Shown piece after piece: positions 1 through 8,617 of a stretch of DNA of 64,000 nucleotides. A program made the position numbers and the translations under genes. Under the pieces are notes generated by a model, which worked only from the letters and a program-made list of their open reading frames with translations, had not been told where the DNA came from and ran no database searches. Source of the stretch: Lachnospiraceae bacterium (GTDB lineage: Bacteria; Bacillota; Clostridia; Lachnospirales; Lachnospiraceae); the NCBI GenBank assembly GCA_024404675.1, contig JAKSPO010000006.1, forward strand, positions 46,235 to 110,234. Direction: 5' to 3'. Every line of letters starts with the position of its first letter. Position 1 is the first letter of the stretch.

Positions 1-622
1 CATCCGAAAGGTTACGCAGTGCCTTCTCGCGAATCATCTCAGCCGCAATCTGACGCTCCGGCTGGTCGGTAACGGTATCCTCATCAAAATACATCGGTCC
101 CTCCTCGAGATAACGGAACAGAACCTCCTTCAGATGCTCGGTATTCATCCCCTTCAGTGCGGAAACCGGAATCACCTCCGCGAATTCCATCTCCTTCGAG
201 TAGGTTGCGATAAACTCAAGAATCTTGTCCTTCTCCACGCGGTCAATCTTGTTGATGACAAGGATTACCGGCGTCCCGCATTTTCTGAGCTTCTCAAGAA
301 TATGCTGCTCACCCGCTCCGATATAATTCGTCGGTTCCACAAGCCACAGAATCACATCGACATCGGCAAATGTGCTCTCCGCCGTCTCAACCATAAACGT
401 GCCGAGCTTATTCTTCGCCTTATGAATGCCGGGCGTATCCAGAAAGATAATCTGCCCGCGCTCGTCGGTATATACGGTCTGAATACGGTTTCGGGTCGTC
501 TGCGGCTTATTCGAAGTAATAGCAATCTTCTGTCCGATCAGGCGATTCATCAGCGTGGATTTGCCGACATTCGGTCTTCCTACCAGCGCAACAAATCCGG
601 ATTTAAAAGCATTGTCCTGCAT
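1..622 (-). CDS. era: GTPase Era, C-terminus cut by window edge
   Basis: Era binds GTP and 16S rRNA and helps 30S subunit maturation in the cytoplasm. The reverse strand reads an open frame of 207 codons from an ATG at 622 to the window edge. The N-terminal GTPase domain is complete: Walker A GRPNVGKST near residue 16, the effector segment, DTPG, and the base-recognition motif NKID. The segment after the GTPase domain begins the linker to the KH RNA-binding domain, but the KH domain lies outside the window; Era is usually about 300 residues. A GGAGG lies about 12 bases before the ATG, rather far but the only good start. The M16C protease gene is 37 bases upstream on the same strand, so the two are probably co-transcribed. 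Identity is near certain; the truncation is only the window edge. Confidence 0.95.
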   Translation of the reverse strand, partial: MQDNAFKSGFVALVGRPNVGKSTLMNRLIGQKIAITSNKPQTTRNRIQTVYTDERGQIIFLDTPGIHKAKNKLGTFMVETAESTFADVDVILWLVEPTNYIGAGEQHILEKLRKCGTPVILVINKIDRVEKDKILEFIATYSKEMEFAEVIPVSALKGMNTEHLKEVLFRYLEEGPMYFDEDTVTDQPERQIAAEMIREKALRNLSD

Positions 623-659
623 AAATTATAAAATCCTCCAAAAGTCATTCCAAAATCAT

Positions 660-3611
660 CTATTTAAGAGGCTTCACTTCACGAAAGAGTGAAGCATCAT
701 TCTTAATATTACCCTCGCCGACAAGTGCACATACATAACCATCGGAAAGCGCTGCCGCAAGAAGGTCGGCCTGTGCACAGATTTCCTCATTCGTAACAGC
801 AAGGATTTCATCACGCAGCTTCTGCACCTTCTCCATCGGCACCTTCGAAAAATAGTAGTTGAATGCAATCTCCCCCGCAGCACTGACCGAAAGCGGCCGG
901 TCCATTCCGCTGAAGGTACCAATCACATATTTTGTAAGCTCTCGCTCGCTCAGGTTAAGGGAGCGTACATACTCCGGAATTCTCTGATATACCTCGTCGG
1001 TCGCCGAAAGGTTCGGGTCGCGATAGGAGGCACAACACATCGTGCCGCCATGATTGGAAAACTGAATACCGCAGCCGTAGGCGCCGCCCTTCACGCGTAC
1101 ATTCTGCCAGAGATACTCGTTTGAAAGGATGGAGCGTAACACCGAAAGGGCTCCGCTTTCCTGATACCCGTGAGCCTTGAACCAGCCGGCACGTGCAACA
1201 TAATTCACCTTGCCGCTGAAGCTGTATGCCTCATTCTTCGCAGAAAGCGGATAGCCACCCTCCCACGGAAGCTTCTCTGCGGGTGCAAGCCGATCCTCTG
1301 CCGCAAGAGTTGTAAGTGCCTGAAGGAACTCCGGAAGCTTCTTTACAACCTTCTCAAAGTCAGCAGCATCCGAGGTAACGGCAACCGTCAGACGTTTCTT
1401 CGATACACAATAGGACATGATTCGCTGAATATGGCTGACCAGCTCATCGGCACGTTCCTCATAATTCTCAACCAAATCAGACAGGAACTCGTAGAAATCA
1501 ATTCCGTTCGACTGCTCCATGAACTTCGCTCCCGGAAAGAAATACGACAGGCAGTGTAATCTTGCGGTCGTATGACCGGAGTACGTAAGCCCGGAGCGCA
1601 TGCTGCTCTTCGTCTCCTGCAAAATCTCTAACAGGCGCTTTCTGTCGCTAAGATCCAGATCACAGATCATCTCGGTGAAAAGCGAAAAGGCCGTATCGAG
1701 CTCACTGCTGAGGAACTTCATGCGATGCACCAGTGCACCGTGAAATGCCCGATAGTCTGCATCAATTCCGTATACCTCCATAGCGGAATTCATCGAGCCG
1801 ACATGCAACGAAAGCTCATCATTCAAATCCTCATAGGAGTGCTTCGACGTGTCCATCTGCAGAAGAATGGTAATAAGAACCGCCGCATACGGCAGCTCCT
1901 CAAGCGACATATCCGTGATATCCGCACTCAGATTCAGGTATACGATTCCGTTGGCATTAACATTGTAATGAAGAACCGGAACACCGGCAGCTTCGCTTTT
2001 TTCAAGCGGGAAGGTACGAATCTCTCTTCGGATATCCGTGCGCTGAAGGAGCGGAATCGTTGCCAGCTCTTCGGGTGTATCCGGCGTCTCCTGCCATGCC
2101 GTCAGCGCCTTCCTGTCCGCAATAATCTTCTGAATCGCTTCCTCGGAAAGACTTTCCTTATACGCCGCAAGCGATGCCGCAAGCTCGCTCTCCTGCTGCT
2201 CAATCATCCCCTTCTTCGGGATTCCGACCATATGCAGTTCATGCTTATGACTGAGTATCGTTTCTCTCACGATATTCTCAAAATAGTCCGTATCAATCAG
2301 AGTGCGAAGCTTCGTGTATCGCGCAATCGGATGGCAGAAGGCAAATGCCCTTCGTTCATCATACAACCATCCGTCGAATATATTTCCAAGAATATTCAGT
2401 CCGGTCGGATATCTTCCGCTGTCAAGCTCACGAACACTGAACTCGTTAGAAACCAGATAGCCTAGCAGAGACTTCCGATTGATTCCCTTTTCAACAATCT
2501 TCTCCGCCTCACGATTGATAATATCAAAAAACTCCTGCTTGCGGCTCGCATCAGCCTCCTTCGCATACAGAAGAAACATCGGCTGAATAAGATCCACATC
2601 CTCGGCACTCTGAATATCCGTGCCGATTCCCGCATCGATTAACGCCTGCTTAATCGGCGCTCCCGGTGCATTAAAAAGAACATACTGCACGGCATTCCAG
2701 GCAGTGCACCATACCGGATCATCGGCGCTCGTCACGGTACCGAATACCAAAATTGCGCTGTCCTTCTCATCCTGCCCCTCACCGATCGCAAACTCAAAAT
2801 CCTGCTCGCAGACTCCGTACGGCTTCTGCGGAAGCACCTGCGACTCTACCGGTGCTGCCTCGTAATGACACAGGTATTCTCTGTCAAGGTAATCCAGATA
2901 TTCATACATATCCATGTCACCGTACAGGTAGATAAAGCTGTTGGACGGATGATAGAAGCGTCTGTGAAAATCAAGAAAGCCCTCATAGGTAAGCTCCGGA
3001 ATCACAGCCGGGTCGCCACCCGATACGATACTGTAGGCATTGTCCGGAAAGAGTGCGTTCTGCGCATAGCGAAACATCACACCCTCCGGGTCGGAAAATG
3101 CGCCCTTCATCTCACTATATACAACACCGTTCAACGTAAGCGGAGCGTCAGCGCTCTCAAGCTCATAACGCCAGCCCTCCTGACGGAATATCTTCTCATT
3201 TTTGTAAATATTCGGGTGAAGCACCGCATCCATATATACATCAACCAGATTGCGGAAATCCTTGTCGTTGCAGCTTGCAACGGGGTAAATCGTCTTATCC
3301 GGATAAGTCATCGCATTCAGAAATGTATTGAGGGAGCCCTTCGCAAGTTCCATAAAGGGATCCTTCAGCGGATACTTCTGTGAACCGCAGAGCACGGAAT
3401 GCTCGATTATATGCGCGACACCGGTACTGTCCTCCGGAGGGGTACGGAAGCCAATCGAGAATACCTTATTCTCATCATCATTCGAAAGAAGACATATTCT
3501 TGCGCCGGTTTTCTTATGGCGAAGAACCAATCCGTCGCTCTTATAATCATTAAGTTTCTCACCATACAGACGCTCATACGCTACATGCTGCAGTGTTCCC
3601 AAATCTCTCAT
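660..3611 (-). CDS. M16C zinc metalloprotease (presequence-protease-like insulinase family)
   Basis: This is a 983-residue peptidase of the pitrilysin/insulinase fold, close to the PreP/M16C group that degrades peptides inside a two-half chamber. The inverted zinc motif HIIEH is at residues 67-71, and a downstream Glu in SEMKG can supply the third ligand. The length fits the single-chain M16C arrangement of four homologous domains, with only the N-terminal half catalytic. The longest open frame starts at a TTG at 3623, but that codon sits one base from the AGGAGG at 3625-3630, so the ATG at 3611 (13 bases from it) is preferred. No signal peptide is seen, so it is probably cytoplasmic. It lies 37 bases before era. 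It is preceded by the unusual hairpin at 3680-3772, which should isolate it from the glucosaminidase gene. The physiological substrate cannot be told from sequence. Confidence 0.9.
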   Translation of the reverse strand: MRDLGTLQHVAYERLYGEKLNDYKSDGLVLRHKKTGARICLLSNDDENKVFSIGFRTPPEDSTGVAHIIEHSVLCGSQKYPLKDPFMELAKGSLNTFLNAMTYPDKTIYPVASCNDKDFRNLVDVYMDAVLHPNIYKNEKIFRQEGWRYELESADAPLTLNGVVYSEMKGAFSDPEGVMFRYAQNALFPDNAYSIVSGGDPAVIPELTYEGFLDFHRRFYHPSNSFIYLYGDMDMYEYLDYLDREYLCHYEAAPVESQVLPQKPYGVCEQDFEFAIGEGQDEKDSAILVFGTVTSADDPVWCTAWNAVQYVLFNAPGAPIKQALIDAGIGTDIQSAEDVDLIQPMFLLYAKEADASRKQEFFDIINREAEKIVEKGINRKSLLGYLVSNEFSVRELDSGRYPTGLNILGNIFDGWLYDERRAFAFCHPIARYTKLRTLIDTDYFENIVRETILSHKHELHMVGIPKKGMIEQQESELAASLAAYKESLSEEAIQKIIADRKALTAWQETPDTPEELATIPLLQRTDIRREIRTFPLEKSEAAGVPVLHYNVNANGIVYLNLSADITDMSLEELPYAAVLITILLQMDTSKHSYEDLNDELSLHVGSMNSAMEVYGIDADYRAFHGALVHRMKFLSSELDTAFSLFTEMICDLDLSDRKRLLEILQETKSSMRSGLTYSGHTTARLHCLSYFFPGAKFMEQSNGIDFYEFLSDLVENYEERADELVSHIQRIMSYCVSKKRLTVAVTSDAADFEKVVKKLPEFLQALTTLAAEDRLAPAEKLPWEGGYPLSAKNEAYSFSGKVNYVARAGWFKAHGYQESGALSVLRSILSNEYLWQNVRVKGGAYGCGIQFSNHGGTMCCASYRDPNLSATDEVYQRIPEYVRSLNLSERELTKYVIGTFSGMDRPLSVSAAGEIAFNYYFSKVPMEKVQKLRDEILAVTNEEICAQADLLAAALSDGYVCALVGEGNIKNDASLFREVKPLK

Positions 3612-3679
3612 CTGAATAAACAAACCTCCTTATAGCTACACTCCTTTCTATTATCCCATATTTTGCCAAAATATGCAAC

Positions 3680-3772
3680 AAAAAGGAGCCGGCTCGAATG
3701 TTGTACCGACCCCCAAAAGTTAGACTGAAAAATCTAACGATTGGAGGTCGGTACAGTGTGGAGGCTCCCTTG
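3680..3772 (-). terminator. Large hairpin terminator of the glucosaminidase gene, with an inserted palindrome
   Basis: Outer arms GGAGCC (3685-3690) and GGCTCC (3763-3768) with flanking A and T runs form a terminator in the 180 bases after the glucosaminidase stop codon. Read on the minus strand, GGCTCC is followed by TTTTTG. The loop of this hairpin is occupied by the separate 54-bp palindrome at 3702-3755. Confidence 0.6.
3702..3755. repeat. 54-bp near-perfect palindrome resembling paired IS3-family ends
   Basis: Both ends start TGTACCGACC when read inward, and about 23 bases per arm match with three mismatches around a short A-rich loop. The arm continues to GTTAGA, which resembles the terminal repeats of IS3/IS150-group elements (TGTACTGACCCC...GTTAGAC), recalled from general knowledge. 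There is no transposase and no evident target duplication. It could be a remnant of two IS ends joined together, a very small MITE, or simply an elaborate terminator. Confidence 0.5.
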
Positions 3773-3788
3773 TTTTTCAATAAATTCA

Positions 3789-6700
3789 CTATCTTGATTC
3801 GGAAAATGCATACAGGGCATATACTACTTTAAGCAAATCCGCATACTCTTCTCTGCCGTCTACCATTGCAATATAATTCATTACCGAATATCCGAGCGAC
3901 TCGCTTGCTCCTTGCGTATCACTTACTGTCAGCACCTTATCGGCCGTAATATTGAAATAGTCGATACCGCCGATTTCCACATACCAAAGACCGTTCTTCT
4001 CCACCGCAGGAAGTGTCACGCCGTCACACACAAAGGTATATCGGTCCGCACTTCCGTCATCGGATGTAAAATAGTGCCTCAGCTTGATTTCCGAATCCAA
4101 AATCAGACTGGTTCCGTAATAGTAGAGACCATCCATAGCAAGAAATCTGCTTTCCCTGTAAGTATCCAATACATCCTCTGCAATCGGTGCGACTACTCTG
4201 TCGCTTTCGGGAAGAAGTGCATTGGCGAGTCTGTCTACATCCTTCTCAAAATATGTTTGAGAAGCCGCGGCATAATTTAACATCGCCTTTGTCATATTCC
4301 GCACCTTTTCATCCTGCTCGGACGCAATAACCGTCATCGCATAATCTCTGCAGGCAACTTCTGCCTCATCTAACATCGCATTGGTTGCCTTCTCTATTAC
4401 AGCAATATGAATCTTCTTAGAAAGCTCCCCTGTTGTAAGCTTAACCTCACATTTCAGATAGTCAGAATCCGCAACACGTACATTGGCTCCCAGAGTATCC
4501 AGTGAGTAACTGTACTTGTTTCCAAAATCTCCGTCCAAATAGTATTCTACCAGGTAATCAGAAGACGCGGCGCCCCCGTAAAGCTCCAGATAGAAATTCA
4601 TGCCGAGTCTGTCCCCCTCGAAAATCGAGAGATTCATACCGCTGAGCTTCGCTCCCTTCGGTTCAGGCGGTGCAACCTCGCCTGCACGGTTTACGATAAG
4701 CGTATAGGTCTGCTGATTGCCGTACTCGGCCGTCGTTGTGATCAGAATCTCGTTGCGTCCCTTTTGAATTGCAACGGTACCGATACCGGAAACCTTCGTC
4801 TTCGCTGCAAGCGGCTCTGCGGAAATAACCAGCTTGTCGGTCTTCTCGGATACATCAATAGTATAGCTGAGCGTTTTATAATTGAACTCAGTATCAAGCT
4901 CCTGTCCGGCAACCGTAAGGCTCTTCAGGTAAGGGTTCGGATTGCCGGTCTTGTTGCCGGGATACGGCGCCTTACTCTCCGGCATATTCTCATACACGGG
5001 AATCTTGAAAAGAATCGGCGTGTCAAGCTCCGGACAAGCCTCCCACATGGTTCTCGCCTCATTGGCCGGAGCCTGAATATTTGTCATATACTGATGACTG
5101 TACAGTGCATAGCTGTTGGCAGTCTTCATAACATTGAACTTCTGATAGTAAAGCGTATCCTGACCGCGATTAATATACTCACGGCCAATCATGATCGCAC
5201 CGCCGTACAGGGACTTCCAACGACGGTTCCAGGGTCTGCAGGTCTTCGCATCCGTCTGACTTGCATAAATCAGACCATTGGTAATGGCATCCTTGTCCGC
5301 AGTGGCATAGGTGCCGAAATCGTAATAATTATAGTGTCCGGGGGCGGTTTTGGAGGTTCCGGAGATGATTAGTGAGGTTCCCTTCGTTCCCATCTCCTGA
5401 ATAACTCTCGCAACAAGCATATCCGGGCTAACACCGGAAATCTCCGCAGACATAAGAAATACCTGCGCATAGGTTAAAGGCGTTCCGGAGGTTTTTTCAA
5501 CCGTGTTAATCTGTTGAATGACACCGTTTGCGTCTCTGATAACCTCCTGACTTTCCCACATATACTCGCCGGGCACAACCCCATCCATAAAGGTTCCCTC
5601 TAAAAGCGCCTGCACTCTTTCCAGTGTATGGATCGACGGATCAAAGCTCTGTGCCTCGAACTGAAAAAGCTCAGACTCCGTCAGGAAATTACGGGGATCC
5701 ATAAAGAAGGCCGTCGCCGTTCTGTTCGCTGCCTCCCAATGAAAACCGTCAAGCTTCTTAAAGCCTCCGTCCGTATTGTCGGCAGTGCACCAGGTGTAGC
5801 CCAGATCATCCACGCGCTTCCAGTCCGTAGGGCTTACATAATTGACAAGGCTGCGTTGGAATTCACTCTCCTTATTCACAGCCGTATTCCAGTCAAGATT
5901 GGTCTTATCGGCTGCAAATACCCAGCTCGGATGCTGTGAGTGGAGTATTCTAAGCGGTGTAATATAGCTTTCCGGAAAGCCCTGCGCTCTCAGGTCAGCA
6001 ACGAAATCCGCATCATCGCTCGGCGCATCGTACATTCTGACAAAGTCAGCATACAGATAGCCGGTTGTGGAAACACCATCCACATCAAAACGGCACTGGT
6101 AGTAGCTTCCGGACCTGCCAAGTACTTCGACTCCGGTACCGGTAACCAGCTTCACCGCTTCGCCGTTTCTGTCATACAGAAGTGCCGCGCTCTGGCTGCC
6201 GCCTTTACGCGCATTAATCGTCGGGGAATAATCCACATAGCCGAGAGAGGGAAATACCTCCGGCTTCGGGGGCTTCTCGCTGACCTTCACGTAGTCGGAG
6301 TGGGCATAGCCCTCAATTACCGTTCCGTCAGCCGCGGTATAGCGAATTCTGTACCATACCTTTCCGCCTTCAAGCTGCTTTTCTCCAAGAACATCAAACT
6401 GTGTTCCGTTGTCTAACCTTGCCACCTCCGGGGGCTCGGACTTCGCATCGGAACGAATCACAATATAAGTACCGGTGGCATTGCTGGCCACGCCGACCTT
6501 TGTCTTCAGATAGGTTGTATCCTTCACAACTCCGGGTGGAAGCGTCGGCGTCGGGCTCGGGGTTTCGGTAGGAACCGGCGTCACAGTCGGGGTCACGGTC
6601 GGCTCCTCCGTCGGTGTAGGCGTTACCGTCACCGTCGGCGTGGGAACGACCGTTGTATCGGAATCATAAACCGTAATATACTGTGCATAACCGAAGCCTT

Positions 6701-7271
6701 CCTTCAATACGCCGTCAGCATAGAAACGGATGTAGTACCATTTGTTATTGCTCGAAGAAATCTGCTCACCGAGAATCGTAAGCTTGGTCTCATTGCGAAC
6801 CGATGCAACCAGTTCGGAACTCGAAGAGGTCTCCTTACGAACATTGATTGCACCGCCGCTATAGCTCGGTGTTCCGGTCTTCGCGGCAGCATACACCGTC
6901 ACACCGCTCGGAATCGTCGCCGTGGCCTCTGTGACCGTAATAAAGGAGGCGAAGCCGTATCCCTCATGAATACCGCTTGTTGAGATAAACCGGACGCGGT
7001 ACCAAAGATTTCCGTCACCGGAAACCTTCTCGCCGAGTATCTCAAACTTCACGCCGTTTTTGACAGTACCGACCAGCGTCGAACTGCTGCTTGCCTTCTC
7101 TCGAATATTGATGGCATTGCCGTTGTAATTAGGGGTTCCGACCTTCGGCAGGGCATACACAACATCCATCTCGGATGTCGCCGCACTTGCACGGCCGGCT
7201 CCATGCCCAAGCGGTGTTATCGCCATCATAACGGCAAGAAGAAAGGCTGTAATTCTCACAGGTATTCTCAA
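3789..7271 (-). CDS. Secreted SH3-domain glucosaminidase-type cell wall hydrolase
   Basis: This 1160-residue secreted protein probably cleaves peptidoglycan glycan strands. Residues 1-30 are a signal peptide ending in ASA. Two SH3-like wall-binding repeats follow (about 37-112 and 125-203), then a Pro/Thr linker (about 205-250), two more SH3-like repeats (255-335 and 345-420), a glucosaminidase-like domain (about 425-790, with probable catalytic Glu in ARVIQEMG), a cadherin-like beta-sandwich repeat and an unrecognised C-terminal domain. The longest open frame starts at a TTG at 7343 inside dapF, which would place 24 charged residues before the signal peptide. A TTG at 7271 has AGGAGG nine bases upstream and begins exactly at MRIPVRI, so it is the chosen start. 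It lies 52 bases after dapF and probably shares its promoter. The exact bond cleaved is inferred from the domain only. Confidence 0.85.
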   Translation of the reverse strand: MRIPVRITAFLLAVMMAITPLGHGAGRASAATSEMDVVYALPKVGTPNYNGNAINIREKASSSSTLVGTVKNGVKFEILGEKVSGDGNLWYRVRFISTSGIHEGYGFASFITVTEATATIPSGVTVYAAAKTGTPSYSGGAINVRKETSSSSELVASVRNETKLTILGEQISSSNNKWYYIRFYADGVLKEGFGYAQYITVYDSDTTVVPTPTVTVTPTPTEEPTVTPTVTPVPTETPSPTPTLPPGVVKDTTYLKTKVGVASNATGTYIVIRSDAKSEPPEVARLDNGTQFDVLGEKQLEGGKVWYRIRYTAADGTVIEGYAHSDYVKVSEKPPKPEVFPSLGYVDYSPTINARKGGSQSAALLYDRNGEAVKLVTGTGVEVLGRSGSYYQCRFDVDGVSTTGYLYADFVRMYDAPSDDADFVADLRAQGFPESYITPLRILHSQHPSWVFAADKTNLDWNTAVNKESEFQRSLVNYVSPTDWKRVDDLGYTWCTADNTDGGFKKLDGFHWEAANRTATAFFMDPRNFLTESELFQFEAQSFDPSIHTLERVQALLEGTFMDGVVPGEYMWESQEVIRDANGVIQQINTVEKTSGTPLTYAQVFLMSAEISGVSPDMLVARVIQEMGTKGTSLIISGTSKTAPGHYNYYDFGTYATADKDAITNGLIYASQTDAKTCRPWNRRWKSLYGGAIMIGREYINRGQDTLYYQKFNVMKTANSYALYSHQYMTNIQAPANEARTMWEACPELDTPILFKIPVYENMPESKAPYPGNKTGNPNPYLKSLTVAGQELDTEFNYKTLSYTIDVSEKTDKLVISAEPLAAKTKVSGIGTVAIQKGRNEILITTTAEYGNQQTYTLIVNRAGEVAPPEPKGAKLSGMNLSIFEGDRLGMNFYLELYGGAASSDYLVEYYLDGDFGNKYSYSLDTLGANVRVADSDYLKCEVKLTTGELSKKIHIAVIEKATNAMLDEAEVACRDYAMTVIASEQDEKVRNMTKAMLNYAAASQTYFEKDVDRLANALLPESDRVVAPIAEDVLDTYRESRFLAMDGLYYYGTSLILDSEIKLRHYFTSDDGSADRYTFVCDGVTLPAVEKNGLWYVEIGGIDYFNITADKVLTVSDTQGASESLGYSVMNYIAMVDGREEYADLLKVVYALYAFSESR

Positions 7272-7323
7272 AATCCGTCTCCTCCTCTGTAAATCCTCAA
7301 CAACTGCGCCGAAGCGCTTCACA

Positions 7324-8151
7324 TCATCCGATATTGCCTTCAAAAACAGTTACGGCAGGACCGGTCATATAAATGATATCAGTAGCCTCATCGTAGCGAA
7401 TCTTAAGGTCTCCGCCAAGCAGATGCACCGTAATCTCGGATGCGGTCAGCCCGTTTTTATAGCAGGCATACAAAACAGCGCAGGCGCCCGTACCGCAAGC
7501 CCAGGTCTCGCCGGAGCCACGCTCCCAGACACGCATGGAAACCTCATGCGCATTGATCTTTTTTACAAATTCGACATTCACACCCTCCGGAAACATCGGG
7601 CTTTTCTCAATCGGTTCACCAACCTGCTGTACCGGAAAATCCTTCGTCTCGTCAACCATGATAACCGCATGCGGATTGCCCATCGAAACAGGGGTAAAGC
7701 TCCATACCTTCCCGCAGGAGGTAATCTCGTACTGAAGCTTTCCGGACTCCACAAGCACCGGAAGGTCCGCGGGTACCATAGACGGATGACCCATATTGAC
7801 CGTTACGCTCTCGACCAGACCGTCCTTTACATGGAGGGACAGATATCTGAGTCCTGCCGGCGTATCAACGACCAGCTCGGTCTTATCGGTCAGGCGGTGG
7901 TCATAGACGAACTTGCCGACACATCGGATTCCGTTTCCGCACATCTTTCCGAGACTGCCGTCAGCGTTATACATCTCCATGAAGAAATCCGCACGCTCAC
8001 TCGGCTTTATAAGAATCATACCGTCTCCGCCGATTCCCGTATGGCGATCGCTGTAAAGGATCGACAGTTCGGAAGCATTCGGCAGATCCTCCTTCGTACA
8101 GTCGACATAAATATAATCATTCGCACATCCGTGCATTTTAGTAAATTTCAT
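7324..8151 (-). CDS. dapF: Diaminopimelate epimerase
   Basis: DapF converts LL- to meso-diaminopimelate without a cofactor, feeding lysine and peptidoglycan synthesis in the cytoplasm. The 275-residue length is typical. The two catalytic cysteines are visible: Cys71 in MCGNGIRC and Cys219 in ACGTGA. The N-terminal HGxxNDY motif is present as HGCANDY. AGAGG lies seven bases before the ATG. A textbook sigma-A promoter lies 50 bases upstream (8201-8229). The secreted cell wall hydrolase follows, so the operon joins a wall precursor enzyme with a wall remodelling enzyme. Identity is confident. Confidence 0.97.
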   Translation of the reverse strand: MKFTKMHGCANDYIYVDCTKEDLPNASELSILYSDRHTGIGGDGMILIKPSERADFFMEMYNADGSLGKMCGNGIRCVGKFVYDHRLTDKTELVVDTPAGLRYLSLHVKDGLVESVTVNMGHPSMVPADLPVLVESGKLQYEITSCGKVWSFTPVSMGNPHAVIMVDETKDFPVQQVGEPIEKSPMFPEGVNVEFVKKINAHEVSMRVWERGSGETWACGTGACAVLYACYKNGLTASEITVHLLGGDLKIRYDEATDIIYMTGPAVTVFEGNIG

Positions 8152-8200
8152 CGTTCATACCTCTTTCGGTTATACTGTAGGGGTAACGCATACCACTTTA

Positions 8201-8229
8201 ATTATATGTTTTTGTACGACAAATGTCAA
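8201..8229 (-). promoter_or_regulatory. Sigma-A promoter of dapF
   Basis: On the minus strand TTGACA (8229-8224) and TATAAT (8206-8201) are both perfect consensus and 17 bases apart, 50 bases before the dapF start codon. Confidence 0.85.
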
Positions 8230-8248
8230 ACAAACCGTCGATTTCGCG

Positions 8249-8270
8249 GCTAAAACAGGGTTATTTTAGC
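8249..8270. other. Small AT-rich stem-loop upstream of the dapF promoter
   Basis: GCTAAAA (8249-8255) and TTTTAGC (8264-8270) are a perfect 7-base inverted repeat with an 8-base loop, 20 bases upstream of the dapF -35 box. It could be an operator or a weak backup terminator for the transcript that starts near 8485. Function is not shown by sequence. Confidence 0.35.
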
Positions 8271-8359
8271 ATAGTCTTGTGAAATAGCTGTGAAGAACAA
8301 GTGAATTCGATGCTTCCTTCGTCTCACAGGACCAAAGTCAGCCTGCAGAAGTTCCCATG

Positions 8360-8485
8360 ACAGAAAGACACCTGCCGATTTACACCGGCAGGTGTCTTCC
8401 TTGTGTCTGCGCGTAATATATTGAGTGACAGTAAGCAATATTCATACGGCCGGGATGCCGTCTCAAATAACTTAGTAGTATTGTA
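8360..8485 (-). ncRNA. Candidate small RNA of about 120 nt between the lipoprotein gene and dapF
   Basis: A strong promoter (8492-8521) fires into a stretch with no open frame and meets a GC-rich hairpin at 8365-8398, followed by a T-rich but interrupted tract. An internal hairpin ACGGC/GCCGT is also visible in the predicted transcript. This layout (promoter, about 120 nt, terminator, no gene) fits an independent small RNA. The alternative is a long attenuated leader of dapF; no known lysine riboswitch signature was recognised. Confidence 0.4.
8365..8398 (-). terminator. Strong 13-bp hairpin in the gap upstream of dapF
   Basis: AAGACACCTGCCG and its perfect complement flank an 8-base loop. 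On the minus strand it is followed by TCTTTCTGTC, a weak U tract, so termination is plausible but not ideal. Confidence 0.55.
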
Positions 8486-8491
8486 GAACAA

Positions 8492-8521
8492 ATTATAACA
8501 CTATTAAAATCATTCTGTCAA
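8492..8521 (-). promoter_or_regulatory. Sigma-A promoter of the candidate small RNA
   Basis: Minus-strand TTGACA (8521-8516) and TATAAT (8497-8492) are perfect boxes with an 18-base spacer. No start codon with a ribosome site follows before the hairpin at 8365-8398. Confidence 0.7.
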
Positions 8522-8617
8522 TTCCCGATTCAAACATTTGTAAAACGAGCAATTGTTGACAAGTTCCGCAACATATGAGCAGAATCGTTCCCAATGCGGA
8601 TGGGACTGGCACGCCTT

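Noticed and set aside
8152..8617. Lysine riboswitch upstream of dapF
   Set aside because: The gap carries hairpins, but none of the conserved lysine aptamer core was recognised, and the closest promoter leaves only a 50-base leader.
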